NCBI GenBank assembly: GCA_023486985.1
Contig: JAMDEM010000031.1
Coordinates: 1 to 26,557, forward strand
DNA from: Bacillota bacterium
GTDB lineage: Bacteria; Vulcanimicrobiota; JAMDEM01
Direction of reading: 5' to 3'
DNA: 26,557 bases
Shown here piece by piece: positions 7,997 to 15,655 of the stretch (positions are counted from its first letter, which is position 1; every line of letters starts with the position of its first letter). Below the pieces are notes generated by a model. That model was not told where the DNA came from. It searched no databases and saw only the letters and a program-made list of their open reading frames with translations. Made by a program: the position numbers and the translations under genes.

Positions 7997-9354
7997 AGAT
8001 AAAGAAGCTTTTTTTATTTACTGTAATTTTTATCTTTTCCTGTTGTTTGGCAGCACAGGCTTCCAACCTGTGGTTGTCATTGCGAGCGACGGGTACCCCC
8101 CCGAAAGGGTGGGTGAGCAATATCATATTCGCTTTCAGCGGCTCCACAAGAAGAGAAATTGCTGTGCTTCCACTCAACGTCATTGCAAATGAAGCGAAGC
8201 AATCTTATAAAAGCAAGATTGCCGCGCTTCTTTCAGAAGCTCGCAATGACCAAAAAACGGTAAGGGTCCGGATATTCTCCCTGCAGAACTTGCGTGAGTT
8301 CATTATCAAACCATCTTCAAAACTGGAAGTCAGTGAATCAGGTGAGAAAAAACCGGTTTTCCTTAAAACCGGAGAGAAGACGGAAATTAAAGGCTCCGGA
8401 GATAAAATTTTTTTAAAAAGCAAATCGGGAGTAAAAACATTTGCAGGCGTAATTTATATAAAATCAAAATCTCCTTTAATAGTAAGGTCGGGTGGGAGAG
8501 ATAAAAAAATATATTGCAATTTGAAAGTAAGCTGGACGGGCAAAAATTTGATTTTGATAAACCGAATGCCTGTTGAATCTTATGTTGCGGGAGTTACTGA
8601 TTCAGAGTTTTCTTTTTCCGGCTCAACAGAAGCATGGAAGGCTCAGGCTGTTGTTGCAAGAAGCTATGCCGTTGCCTGTATGGGCAGGCATAAGAAGGAA
8701 GGCTATGATTTTTGTGATTCAACTCATTGTCAAAATTTCCGGGGACTTTCTTCCCGGGATTCTGCCGGATTTGCGGCGGCGGGGCAGACAAAAGGCTTGA
8801 TATTAAAATACAAAGGAAAACCTCTTTCAGCCTTTTATCACAGCACATGCGGCGGAAAAACTGCTGAAGCATGTGAGATATTCACTGAGCCTGCCGATGG
8901 CATAGAAAGCATAAAGGATTTTTTAGAAGGAAAAACATTATGCAGGAATTCCCCGCATTTTAAATGGAAATCGGTTGTTTCAAAAGAAAGATTACTTTCT
9001 GCCCTGCAGTCTGATGAATTGTCTAATCCGGGAAAGTTTCTTGCAAAAATTGAGGTGCCGGTCAGGGGAAAATCAGGCAGGGCCAGAATGGTTAAAATAA
9101 CGGGCGAGAAAGTGAAGATTCTACCGGGTTATCAGTTTTGGCTTATTTTGGGGAATAATCTTGGCTGGGGAGAAGTGGAAAGCACATGGTTTGATGTAAA
9201 GAAATCAGGCAATGATTTTATCTTTGAAGGCAGGGGATGCGGGCACGGGCTTGGAATGTGCCAGTGGGGCGCAGCAGAAATGGGAAGAAGCGGAGCAAGT
9301 TTCAGGCAGATTTTAAAACACTATTATCCGGAAGCGGAGATAGGAAATATATGA
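7993..9354 (+). CDS. SpoIID/LytB-type lytic transglycosylase with repeat-derived N-terminal segment
   Basis: A 453-residue SpoIID-domain protein; the family cleaves glycan strands, acting on peptidoglycan without stem peptides in spore formers. A signal peptide (MKIKKLFLFTVIFIFSCC) opens it. The family domain covers about 88-450: MPVESYVAGV, then DSEF with probable catalytic Glu205, AWKAQAVVARSYA, CDSTHCQNFRG, HSTCGGKT, and the C-terminal GCGHGLGMCQWGA with KHYYPEAEI. Residues about 20-87 do not look like the family. They are the translation of intergenic-type palindromic repeats (NVIANEAKQS, SEARNDQ) lying in frame between signal peptide and mature domain. It overlaps the PBP upstream and the AMMECR1 gene downstream by 4 bp each. 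SpoIID occurs in non-sporulating bacteria too, so it does not prove sporulation. Confidence 0.9.
   Translation: MKIKKLFLFTVIFIFSCCLAAQASNLWLSLRATGTPPKGWVSNIIFAFSGSTRREIAVLPLNVIANEAKQSYKSKIAALLSEARNDQKTVRVRIFSLQNLREFIIKPSSKLEVSESGEKKPVFLKTGEKTEIKGSGDKIFLKSKSGVKTFAGVIYIKSKSPLIVRSGGRDKKIYCNLKVSWTGKNLILINRMPVESYVAGVTDSEFSFSGSTEAWKAQAVVARSYAVACMGRHKKEGYDFCDSTHCQNFRGLSSRDSAGFAAAGQTKGLILKYKGKPLSAFYHSTCGGKTAEACEIFTEPADGIESIKDFLEGKTLCRNSPHFKWKSVVSKERLLSALQSDELSNPGKFLAKIEVPVRGKSGRARMVKITGEKVKILPGYQFWLILGNNLGWGEVESTWFDVKKSGNDFIFEGRGCGHGLGMCQWGAAEMGRSGASFRQILKHYYPEAEIGNI
8049..8253. repeat. Cluster of palindromic repeats inside the spoIID-like gene
   Basis: Three units lie in a row. CACAGG (8054-8059) with CCTGTG (8067-8072) forms a small hairpin. 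At 8076 GTCATTGCGAGCGA begins a unit containing ACCCCCCCGAAAGGGTGGGT and GTGAGCAAT. An inverted pair starts with GTCATTGCAAATGAAGCGAA (8179) and ends with the complementary GCTCGCAATGAC (8239-8250). GTCATTGCGAG...GAAGCAATC elements of this kind are common dispersed intergenic repeats in many bacteria. Here they are part of an open reading frame. Confidence 0.8.
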
Positions 9355-9983
9355 AACAATCTATCTATAAAAATTGTTTGATTGCCATACTGATTCTTGC
9401 CCTTTTTGCTGATGTATTTGCATCCACAAGCTTCCTTAATAAACTGGAAAAACAAAAAGATAAAAAGCTTACCCACCAGATTTTAAAACTTGCAAAAATG
9501 AGCCTTAAAACATATTTTGATACCGGCGAGATTCTCCCTGTACCCCAGGGGCTTAGAGGGATTCTTAAAATGCCGTCAGGTGTTTTTGTTACCATCGTTA
9601 AGAATGAAAAAGTAAGAGGATGTATGGGAACGCTTTATCCATCTCAAGAGGATCTGGCGCATGAAATTGTAAGGAGTACAATTCTTGCGGCAACACAGGA
9701 CAAGCGAGTTCCTCCATTAAAAAAGAGCGAGCTTAATAAAGTTAAATTTATAGTTTCAGTACCGGGAAATTTAAGAAAAGTTTACAGCGTGAGCCAGCTT
9801 GATCCGGCTAAATACGGGCTTATGATAAAAAAAGGAGAAAAAAGCGCTCTCCTTCTTCCCGGTGAGGCAAGGACTGCAATCTGGCAGATGCAGGAATGCA
9901 AAAGAAAAGCCGGCATTCCACGTAATGAAAAAGTCGAAATGTATATATTCAGAACTGTAACCTTTGGACCGGAGGAGGAGTAA
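9351..9983 (+). CDS. AMMECR1-domain protein with signal peptide
   Basis: A 210-residue protein with a hydrophobic N-terminus (KNCLIAILILALFADVFAS), probably a signal peptide cut near residue 24 or an anchor. An AMMECR1 domain follows from about 38: VRGCMGTLYPSQ (88-99) matches the hallmark RGCIG motif, with KFIVSVPGNLRKV and LLPGEARTAIWQMQECKRKAGI in the expected order. The domain's biochemical role is unsettled; cytosolic versions sit next to MEMO1 and radical-SAM genes. Here neither partner is nearby and the domain is apparently exported, last in a PBP-SpoIID operon. The ATG overlaps the spoIID stop as ATGA, which fixes the start; an upstream in-frame start at 9237 would be a shadow of spoIID. 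Confidence 0.85.
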   Translation: MKQSIYKNCLIAILILALFADVFASTSFLNKLEKQKDKKLTHQILKLAKMSLKTYFDTGEILPVPQGLRGILKMPSGVFVTIVKNEKVRGCMGTLYPSQEDLAHEIVRSTILAATQDKRVPPLKKSELNKVKFIVSVPGNLRKVYSVSQLDPAKYGLMIKKGEKSALLLPGEARTAIWQMQECKRKAGIPRNEKVEMYIFRTVTFGPEEE

Positions 9984-10410
9984 AATGGATAATTATCATC
10001 AAGCCGCAATTTCTTTAAACGGCTTTTAAGTTTATGTTCGGCTACTGGAGTGACCCGGGTTTCACCAAACCATAGTTTGTATGTTTTTCCACGAAACTCG
10101 CCCAGAGAGGGAACTCCTCGCGGATAGAAAGTATTATCCCCATTGTCAAGGACTTCCCAGAAACCAAATCTATAGAAATTAGTAGATGAGCCCTGTATAG
10201 CTCTTCCATAACACCTCCAGAGAGAAAGGAGTCGGAAGTCACTCCGCTGCCATACCAATCATTTGGATGTGTCTGGGCTTGATTATGTGCACCTGTTTCG
10301 TTCATCAGGTGGAAAAAACCCTGTGCCATAGTCAGGTTTAAATTACCAACCGGAGTAAATTGAACCTTCATACAGTTATTCGTATTCGGGGTAAGATTCA
10401 TCCTGAGAAT
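9984..10410 (-). pseudogene. Frameshifted remnant of an unrecognised gene
   Basis: On the minus strand from about 10410 one frame reads as natural protein (MNLTPNTNNCMKVQFTPVG...NDWYGSGVTSDSF...MEELYRA). Near 10195 the sense moves to another frame (IQGSSTNFYRFGFWEVLDNG...RGKTYKLWFGETRVTP...LRLDDNYPF) and runs to about 9984. Composition in both parts is protein-like, and together they would form about 140 residues. I do not recognise the family. It has no convincing start codon context, collides with the AMMECR1 gene end and adjoins a dehydrogenase fragment, so I read it as decayed or rearranged DNA. Confidence 0.45.
10001..10025 (+). terminator. Weak terminator-like hairpin after the AMMECR1 gene
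   Basis: AAGCCG (10001-10006) pairs with CGGCTT (10020-10025), followed by TTAAGTTT, 18 bp after the AMMECR1 stop. The loop is long and the stem short, so it is only a candidate end for the four-gene operon. Confidence 0.3.
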
Positions 10411-10426
10411 TCCAATGCTTTCCCAT

Positions 10427-10537
10427 ATTCCGCGCAGCCAGGGCAAGCCTGGTTGCGTTTTTATTCAGTAAACGGGCTGAGGCAAGTCCGATGCCGCTGG
10501 AGGCTCCGGTTATAATGATTATCTTATCTTTTATTTT
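10427..10537 (-). pseudogene. N-terminal fragment of a short-chain dehydrogenase/reductase
   Basis: About 37 codons read KIKDKIIIITGASSGIGLAS followed by ARLLNKNATRLALAARN: the first beta strand and the TGxxxGIG cofactor motif (TGASSGIG) of an SDR enzyme. There is no start codon; the frame runs back into the 10547-10571 palindrome and a stop. At about 10427 SDR similarity ends abruptly. The active-site part is absent, so this is a relic. Confidence 0.75.
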
Positions 10538-10546
10538 GCGATCGAA

Positions 10547-10571
10547 TACCCCGCAGTCTTGCTGCGGGGTA
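10547..10571. repeat. Perfect 10-bp palindrome, CCGCAG-N5-CTGCGG family
   Basis: TACCCCGCAG (10547-10556), loop TCTTG, CTGCGGGGTA (10562-10571). It shares its core with the hairpin at 3427-3449 and sits exactly where the dehydrogenase fragment loses its start. Confidence 0.65.
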
Positions 10572-10798
10572 GTTTATTTCCATAAACATATTGTCCTATA
10601 CAGAGCGTCAAGGTTTTAGCCGGAATTATTAGTTTTGGACTATATTTTTATGAATTATTCAATAACATCTATTTAGGTTCCTTTTGAGAGGATAGGCGCC
10701 TCAATTGCAGAAATAATATTAGATGGAAATTTCAAACGGGTTGTCCCTGACAAAAGTTTTTGTTTATTGAAGAATAAATGTAAAGGGAGGAGATATGC
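10572..10798. other. Gap without a recognised gene
   Basis: AT-rich DNA before the second metallophosphoesterase. A strong ribosome site GGGAGGAG lies at its right end (about 10785-10792). I see no convincing promoter pair and no RNA gene. Confidence 0.4.
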
Positions 10799-12082
10799 TT
10801 GAATAACAGATTAAATAGATGGATTTTTATTTGTGTCGCATTTGTAATTGTTTTTTCCGTTTTTATTGTCCCCGGAGCATGCAGAGAGCCTAATTTTCAA
10901 GATACAGGGAAAAACTCAAATTTTGTATTTGCGGTATTTGGTGACAGCCGTCTTCCCGGATATGTTCCTTACAAGAAAAGCCAACTGGATATAATAAATA
11001 GCTTTATTGAGCAGATGTTGTCGTATGATTATGGACAAATCCCTTTTGATAATGAACTAACCTTTAATAAAAAGACGCAGTATCTGGAATCAATTAAAAT
11101 ATATCCCAAAGGGATGCCTGATAATTATTTGCAGTTGTTTTTTGGAAGCAATAGGTGGGTTACAAAAGCAATAAAGGGACCCTCCGGCGTACAGATACTT
11201 AGAGATGAAGGGCAGAGATGGGTGTATAAAAACGTCCTTGCAGAACTTCGTAAATATAAGATGAATCCGGCTGCAGGGTCCGGTTTTGTTATACATACTG
11301 GTGATATTACATATCAAGGCTTGCAGGGTAAAGGCAAAAACACCAGTCCTTACTGGAAGCAATTTAATGAACAATTTATGGAGAAGGTGCCGAAAGATAT
11401 TCCATCCGGTCTTGTGAGCAGATTTTTTCCTGCCCTGGGAAACCATGAAACATGGGGCGATGAAAATATTCAGGGATTTCTTGAGACTTTTCCTTATCTC
11501 ACCGGCTTAGGTTTTAATGAGAAAAACAGGATTTATAAATTTGATTATAAAAACAGCAGATTTATATTTCTGGATTCAGGAGATTTTATAGGACAAGCAC
11601 CGGTAATGTGGAACAGCAAGTATCCGGATTATAATACTCAGATGAGTATTCTTGAGTCATGGCTGAAAGAAGCTATTGGAAAAAATATAAAGCATGTGTT
11701 TGTAATGCACCATTATCCATGTTTTACGCTTATCAGCGCTCATGATGTAGGCGCTCTCGCCAACGAGCAAAATCCTCATAATGTCTTAAAGAAGTATTCA
11801 TCTCGTTTGGATATTATCAGTATTACAGGTCATGTCCATACAACGGAATTTTTTGTAGTTGACGGGGTTAAGTATTGTGTCATCGGGGGAGGCGGCGGCG
11901 AGCAGGATATCGGGTTGATACCGCAGCCGGACGGTTATCCTGCTGAATTGTACTGGAAAGGAAGCCTGAGGGTTGAAGAATATAGTTATCTGACTGTGAA
12001 TGTTTCCGGAAATTCAGTAGCAATGTTTTTGCACAGATGGAGACCCGTGAAAGGAAAATCAGATGTAGTGAAAGTCTTTTGA
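10799..12082 (+). CDS. Secreted calcineurin-like metallophosphoesterase
   Basis: A 427-residue protein with an N-terminal hydrophobic signal (WIFICVAFVIVFSVFIVPGA) and Cys at about 28, possibly lipid-modified although the lipobox is poor. The metal-binding motifs are complete and in order: FAVFGDSR, IHTGDITYQG, ALGNHETWG, FVMHHYP, ITGHVHTTEF. They are widely spaced, with an insertion of about 110 residues between the first two motifs, as in purple-acid-phosphatase-like secreted enzymes. It probably hydrolyses phosphoesters outside the membrane; the substrate is unknown. The TTG start is chosen because GGGAGGAG lies at a suitable distance and the ATG at 10795 is in another frame and stops at once. 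It stands alone on the plus strand. Confidence 0.87.
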   Translation: MNNRLNRWIFICVAFVIVFSVFIVPGACREPNFQDTGKNSNFVFAVFGDSRLPGYVPYKKSQLDIINSFIEQMLSYDYGQIPFDNELTFNKKTQYLESIKIYPKGMPDNYLQLFFGSNRWVTKAIKGPSGVQILRDEGQRWVYKNVLAELRKYKMNPAAGSGFVIHTGDITYQGLQGKGKNTSPYWKQFNEQFMEKVPKDIPSGLVSRFFPALGNHETWGDENIQGFLETFPYLTGLGFNEKNRIYKFDYKNSRFIFLDSGDFIGQAPVMWNSKYPDYNTQMSILESWLKEAIGKNIKHVFVMHHYPCFTLISAHDVGALANEQNPHNVLKKYSSRLDIISITGHVHTTEFFVVDGVKYCVIGGGGGEQDIGLIPQPDGYPAELYWKGSLRVEEYSYLTVNVSGNSVAMFLHRWRPVKGKSDVVKVF

Positions 12083-12094
12083 TAAACAAATTAC

Positions 12095-12183
12095 TGGTGC
12101 CGGAGGCCGGGGTCGAACCGGCATGAACATTGCTGCCCGCGGGATTTTAAGTCCCGTGCGTCTACCAATTCCGCCACTCCGGC
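12095..12183 (-). tRNA. tRNA-Leu (anticodon TAA)
   Basis: Acceptor stem GCCGGAG (12183 leftwards) pairs with CTCCGGC, discriminator A, and CCA is encoded in the DNA (12095-12097). The D arm is TGGCGGAATTGGTAGACGC. The anticodon stem CGGGA/TCCCG encloses the loop CTTAAAA, with anticodon TAA reading UUA. The long variable arm typical of class II tRNAs and the T arm GCCGG-TTCGACC-CCGGC are present. Confidence 0.96.
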
Positions 12184-12194
12184 ACGCATAAGTG

Positions 12195-12224
12195 ATTATA
12201 TCACGACGAATAATTTTCAGTCAA
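12195..12224 (-). promoter_or_regulatory. Strong sigma-70-type promoter of tRNA-Leu
   Basis: On the minus strand TTGACT (12224-12219), an 18-bp spacer, and a perfect TATAAT (12200-12195). The mature tRNA begins 11 bases after the -10 box, so the 5' leader is very short. Confidence 0.85.
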
Positions 12225-12235
12225 TTGTATTGAGT

Positions 12236-12395
12236 GAGATTGCTGTGCTCCTCACCCTCGCCTTCTCACCGGGGAAGGGAAAGAGATTAACACGGTCGGG
12301 ACACACCTCACAATGACTGCGGCTTTTCCCTCACCCTCGCCTGTTTGGGGAACGGGAGCTACATCCTCGCCAGAATGGGAGAGGGGCGGGTTTAA
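12236..12395. repeat. Composite of intergenic repeats
   Basis: GATTGCTGTGCT (12239) and the reverse-complement-type CCTCACAATGAC (12307-12318) are pieces of the GTCATTGCGAGG family that is also found inside spoIID. Between and after them lie CTCACCCTCGCC and GGGGAAGGGAAAGAG, related to the palindrome at 958-982. The piece looks like one repeat inserted into another. No gene is visible; no clean terminator for cheC is seen here. Confidence 0.55.
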
Positions 12396-13022
12396 TCATT
12401 TTACTCCGATTGAATCCAGTATGCGTTCCAGGCTTTCGGCTTCGGGAATAAGAATGAGGTTGCCGTCAATATTTGTTTTATGCAGGATTACAATTGTGTG
12501 AATAATTATGGCGTAACGGTTATGAGTGTTGTTTTTTTCTATGAGTGCATTTATATGGCTGTCGAAATCTTCCTGAAACAATTCAGGAACGCTTGGCATG
12601 CTTAGAATTCCACTTAACCGCGTCACAGCCATCAGATATGAGCCAATCATTATATTTACAGCTTCTTTTAAAGCTGATATTTCCATGGTTCCAAGCATTT
12701 TTATTGTGCCAGGTTCTTTTTTCAATAGAAGAGCCGCCAGGTTTAAAGCCTTGGTTGATTCCATGATCATAGAAATTTCGCCGTTCATACCTCCTTTAAG
12801 GAGGGTTCTAATCCCGGTTATTTCCTTTCCATGGAAATCAGAAAGTTCAGGAATCTGGGTTATCCGGCATAATTCCACATGGGGAACTTTAATATTGACT
12901 TTTGTCCCTGTAAGGTCGGAAAGTGCGGTAGCGGCATGAGCTGTCCCGATGGAACCGACTTCCTTCAGGGCATCAATTTGAAGTATAGAAAGGCTTATTT
13001 TTAAGCTTTCCTTTTCAGTCAT
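12396..13022 (-). CDS. CheC-like phosphatase domain protein
   Basis: A 208-residue CheC-family protein; CheC removes phosphate from CheY-type response regulators. The family has two pseudo-symmetric active sites of form (D/S)-x3-E-x2-N. The first is Asp17-x3-Glu21-x2-Ser24 (DALKEVGSIGTAHAATALS), so its Asn is lost. The second is intact: Ser116-x3-Glu120-x2-Asn123 (SALKEAVNIMIG). One working site is therefore expected. No chemotaxis gene is visible nearby; the upstream neighbour is a diguanylate cyclase whose end it overlaps, so it may serve a c-di-GMP or non-chemotaxis response regulator. ATG 13022 is chosen; a TTG at 13028 has better spacing to AGGAG and is possible. Confidence 0.88.
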   Translation of the reverse strand: MTEKESLKISLSILQIDALKEVGSIGTAHAATALSDLTGTKVNIKVPHVELCRITQIPELSDFHGKEITGIRTLLKGGMNGEISMIMESTKALNLAALLLKKEPGTIKMLGTMEISALKEAVNIMIGSYLMAVTRLSGILSMPSVPELFQEDFDSHINALIEKNNTHNRYAIIIHTIVILHKTNIDGNLILIPEAESLERILDSIGVK

Positions 13023-14655
13023 CGGCAAAAGGTCTCCTGGATGGCGATTCTGTTGCTTTTTTTTCGGATTTATCTATTCCGAAAAAGCCAGGGGAATCAA
13101 GGGTTGTGCCGAGGGAATCAGCGGTAGCCAAACAGATTTTGTTCCGGCCGGTTCTCTTTGCGCGGTAAAGCTGGATATCTGCTTTTTCCACCAGGTCTGA
13201 ATAGCTCTTGGCATCGGAAGGGAAGCAGGAAATCCCGCCGCTGATTGTAAGGTGAATTACCCCGTTTACAAAAGGAAATTGCTCCATGCCTGTCCTGATT
13301 CTTTCAGCCAGAATTAGAGCGCCTTCCTTAGTAGTTTCCGGGCTTAGTATGACAAATTCTTCTCCGCCGTATCTTGCCGCTATATCAACATCCTGTCTGA
13401 TGCTTTTTTTGATAATTAAGGCAACTTCCCGTAATACGTGGTCGCCGGCAAGATGTCCGTAGTTGTCGTTTACCCGCTTGAAGAAGTCAATATCAAACAT
13501 GATAAGGCTGAGAGGCTTATTGTAACGGGTTGCCCTTTTTAACTCTTCCTGGCACCGCTGGCGGAAATATCTTGCCATGAAAAGCCTTGTCGTTCCGTCA
13601 AGAATTGCAAGTTCATAAAGCTGGGCGTTGGAAATGGCATTTGCCGCCAGTGACGCAAGGGTGGCAAGATAGTCAAAATCCCTGTCCTGGAGGGTTTCAC
13701 CGGTATATTTGTGGCCAAGCACCAGGGCGCCCACAAGTTTGTATTTATGGATCATTGGAGTCATAACTTTAAGCCCGTGGCGATTTAACTGCTGGTGGGC
13801 ATCAGGAAAAGCTTTTACAAAATCAGGCTCGTCAAAATTCCTGATGGGAATATTTTCACCTTTTATCTTGTCAATCCAGTCTGATAAACCCTCTCCTATT
13901 TTAAGAGTAAATTCCGGCACTACAAGCGAGGGATCCAGGGATTTTGCATTTTTTATTACCAGCTGGTCTTCCTCTTCATTGAGAAGCATGACTGTTGCCA
14001 TATCAACAGTCATAACTTCAGAGAGCATGTCTGTGGTAAGGTTTACCAGTTCCTCAAGGTCCAGAATAGAGCTTAAAGCCTTGCTTACCTGATGGAGGGT
14101 GTAAAGGTCAAAGTCTTTCCGGTCAAATTCCTGGAGATAATGGGAAACTTTGTTTTTCAGACGTGAGTTTTCAATGCCCAATGTCAGCCAGCTTGCAAAT
14201 GACTGGGCAAGATTTAAATTTTCAGCGGTAAGATTTCCGGTGCTGGTTATCTTCAAAATTTCTATTGAACCAAGTACCCCTTCGGAGCCGGATAAAGGCA
14301 CACAGATTAAACTTTTAACCGGTAAGTCTTCAAGTCCGTTTTCTTTGAAGCTAAAATCTTCCGGCAGTTTTTCAAAATGGACGGACGTGCATGTTTCCAT
14401 TGATTTTCCGCATGCCCCTGAACCGGCTCTGACTGTTCTTTTTTCAAGTTTATTCAAGGAATCGTTCTCAAGATTAGATTCGGCAATAGTGAGGCACTGG
14501 GTTGAATTCAAAATAAAAAGAGATACAGCATCTGCGTTAACTGATTCTCTTAGTTTACCTAGAATATTCTTTAAATAGGGAGTAGAACTAAAATCCCCCT
14601 TGTAGAGAAGCAGATTTCCAACCAGGACTTCATCTTTTTCTGAGTCAGGAGCCAT
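13015..14655 (-). CDS. GAF-GAF-GGDEF diguanylate cyclase
   Basis: A 546-residue cytosolic protein without membrane segments. GAF-like sensor domains cover about 25-165 and 185-345, linked by a helical coil. A GGDEF domain covers about 346-505, with LIMFDIDFFKRVNDNYGHLAGD and the intact active-site motif GGEEF at 430-434, so it should make c-di-GMP from two GTP. The product-inhibition site RxxD that normally lies five residues before the motif reads QDVD (421-424), with Arg shifted to 420, so classical feedback inhibition may be weak or absent. The C-terminal 35 residues are a polar tail. The ATG has an AAGGTGA site before it. The gene lies 39 bp after ppx and overlaps cheC by 8 bp. Confidence 0.93.
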   Translation of the reverse strand: MAPDSEKDEVLVGNLLLYKGDFSSTPYLKNILGKLRESVNADAVSLFILNSTQCLTIAESNLENDSLNKLEKRTVRAGSGACGKSMETCTSVHFEKLPEDFSFKENGLEDLPVKSLICVPLSGSEGVLGSIEILKITSTGNLTAENLNLAQSFASWLTLGIENSRLKNKVSHYLQEFDRKDFDLYTLHQVSKALSSILDLEELVNLTTDMLSEVMTVDMATVMLLNEEEDQLVIKNAKSLDPSLVVPEFTLKIGEGLSDWIDKIKGENIPIRNFDEPDFVKAFPDAHQQLNRHGLKVMTPMIHKYKLVGALVLGHKYTGETLQDRDFDYLATLASLAANAISNAQLYELAILDGTTRLFMARYFRQRCQEELKRATRYNKPLSLIMFDIDFFKRVNDNYGHLAGDHVLREVALIIKKSIRQDVDIAARYGGEEFVILSPETTKEGALILAERIRTGMEQFPFVNGVIHLTISGGISCFPSDAKSYSDLVEKADIQLYRAKRTGRNKICLATADSLGTTLDSPGFFGIDKSEKKATESPSRRPFADD

Positions 14656-14694
14656 AATTCACCTTTTACCCTTTTCGGCAGGTATATTCTATCA

Positions 14695-15654
14695 TCAGGT
14701 AAGCTTCTCCTTTAACGCAGGAGTACAGGTAGAAACGTTTTTAAGCTCTGTAACGGCAAGGATTCCCTGAAGAAGGCTGAACTCGCTTACATGACATTTT
14801 TTCACATTTAGATAATCCATTGTCTTTTTCAGAATTTTTCCTCCTCCGACAATATCTGCAATAAATCTAAAACCAAGTCCTGCCACTTTTTTTCTCTCTT
14901 CAAGTTTCAGGCAGGAGAGTTTTGAAAGAATTTCATCAAGCTTTTCATAAAGTATTACCGAACGGTGAATTTTTTCGCTGATATAACTTTCAAGTTTTAG
15001 ATTTATTGCAGATATTGTAAGAATGGTGCCTCCAACGCCGACCAGCATGGGTTTCACCTCCGGCGGGAAAAAATTTTTGAAAGGATCCAGGGTTTTTAAG
15101 TTTTTTCCAATAAATTTTTCCATACTCCGGATTTCTTTTTTTGCCGGAGGATCGGTCCGGATAAATTTCTCCGTAAGGACAACGGCTCCAATCGGCAGGC
15201 TTACAGCATCTTCTTCTGAAAAAGAAAGCTCGGTGCTTCCTCCGCCGATATCAAGGGTAACAAGAGGCTTGTTTTCAGGTTTGAATTCAAGCGACGCACC
15301 GATTCTTCCCAGGATGCCTTCTTCTTTGCTTGAAAGAACAATGGGTTTCATTGAGATTTTATCTGACTTTTCAAGGAAAATTTCAGGATTTTTTGCGCTT
15401 CTTAAGGCGGCAGTAGCGATTGAAATTATTTTCACGGCTCCGAGGGAGATGGCAAGTGTTTTAAAATCTTCCAGAGCGGAAATAGTTCTCTCGATTGGCT
15501 CTGATTTGAGAATTTTATCGGCATTAAAGTTTTCACCGAGGCGGGTTATTTTTTGCCGGTGGATTATTTTCTTTATTCCCGTAATTTCAGAAACCTCAGC
15601 CACAAGGAGTTTAATTGAATTAGTGCCTATGTCTATTACTGCGATCTTTTTCAT
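14695..15654 (-). CDS. Ppx/GppA-family phosphatase
   Basis: A 319-residue protein of the ASKHA-fold exopolyphosphatase / guanosine pentaphosphatase family, of the short single-module type (E. coli Ppx and GppA are about 500). It shows AVIDIGTNSIKLLVAEV at the N-terminus, SIATAALRSAKN, the catalytic-Glu region SSKEEGILGRIGA, the phosphate-binding TLDIGGGSTEL, and GVGGT. It releases phosphate from polyphosphate or converts pppGpp to ppGpp; sequence alone does not separate the two. It starts one base after the stop of the aldo/keto reductase gene, so they share a transcript. In Clostridia this gene often follows divIC and the S1-domain gene, which here lie about 4 kb upstream. Confidence 0.92.
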   Translation of the reverse strand: MKKIAVIDIGTNSIKLLVAEVSEITGIKKIIHRQKITRLGENFNADKILKSEPIERTISALEDFKTLAISLGAVKIISIATAALRSAKNPEIFLEKSDKISMKPIVLSSKEEGILGRIGASLEFKPENKPLVTLDIGGGSTELSFSEEDAVSLPIGAVVLTEKFIRTDPPAKKEIRSMEKFIGKNLKTLDPFKNFFPPEVKPMLVGVGGTILTISAINLKLESYISEKIHRSVILYEKLDEILSKLSCLKLEERKKVAGLGFRFIADIVGGGKILKKTMDYLNVKKCHVSEFSLLQGILAVTELKNVSTCTPALKEKLT

Positions 15655-15655
15655 T

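Noticed and set aside
8121..8156. Apparent internal duplication FAFSGST / FSFSGST within the SpoIID protein (residues 46-52 and 206-212)
   Set aside because: The DNA copies differ at many positions and the match is too short; chance similarity is as likely.
8049..8253. CRISPR array or tandem repeat
   Set aside because: The units are different palindromes in a row, not identical direct repeats with regular spacers.
7993..9354. Evidence that the organism makes endospores
   Set aside because: SpoIID-domain proteins occur in many non-spore-formers and no other sporulation-specific gene is present in the window.
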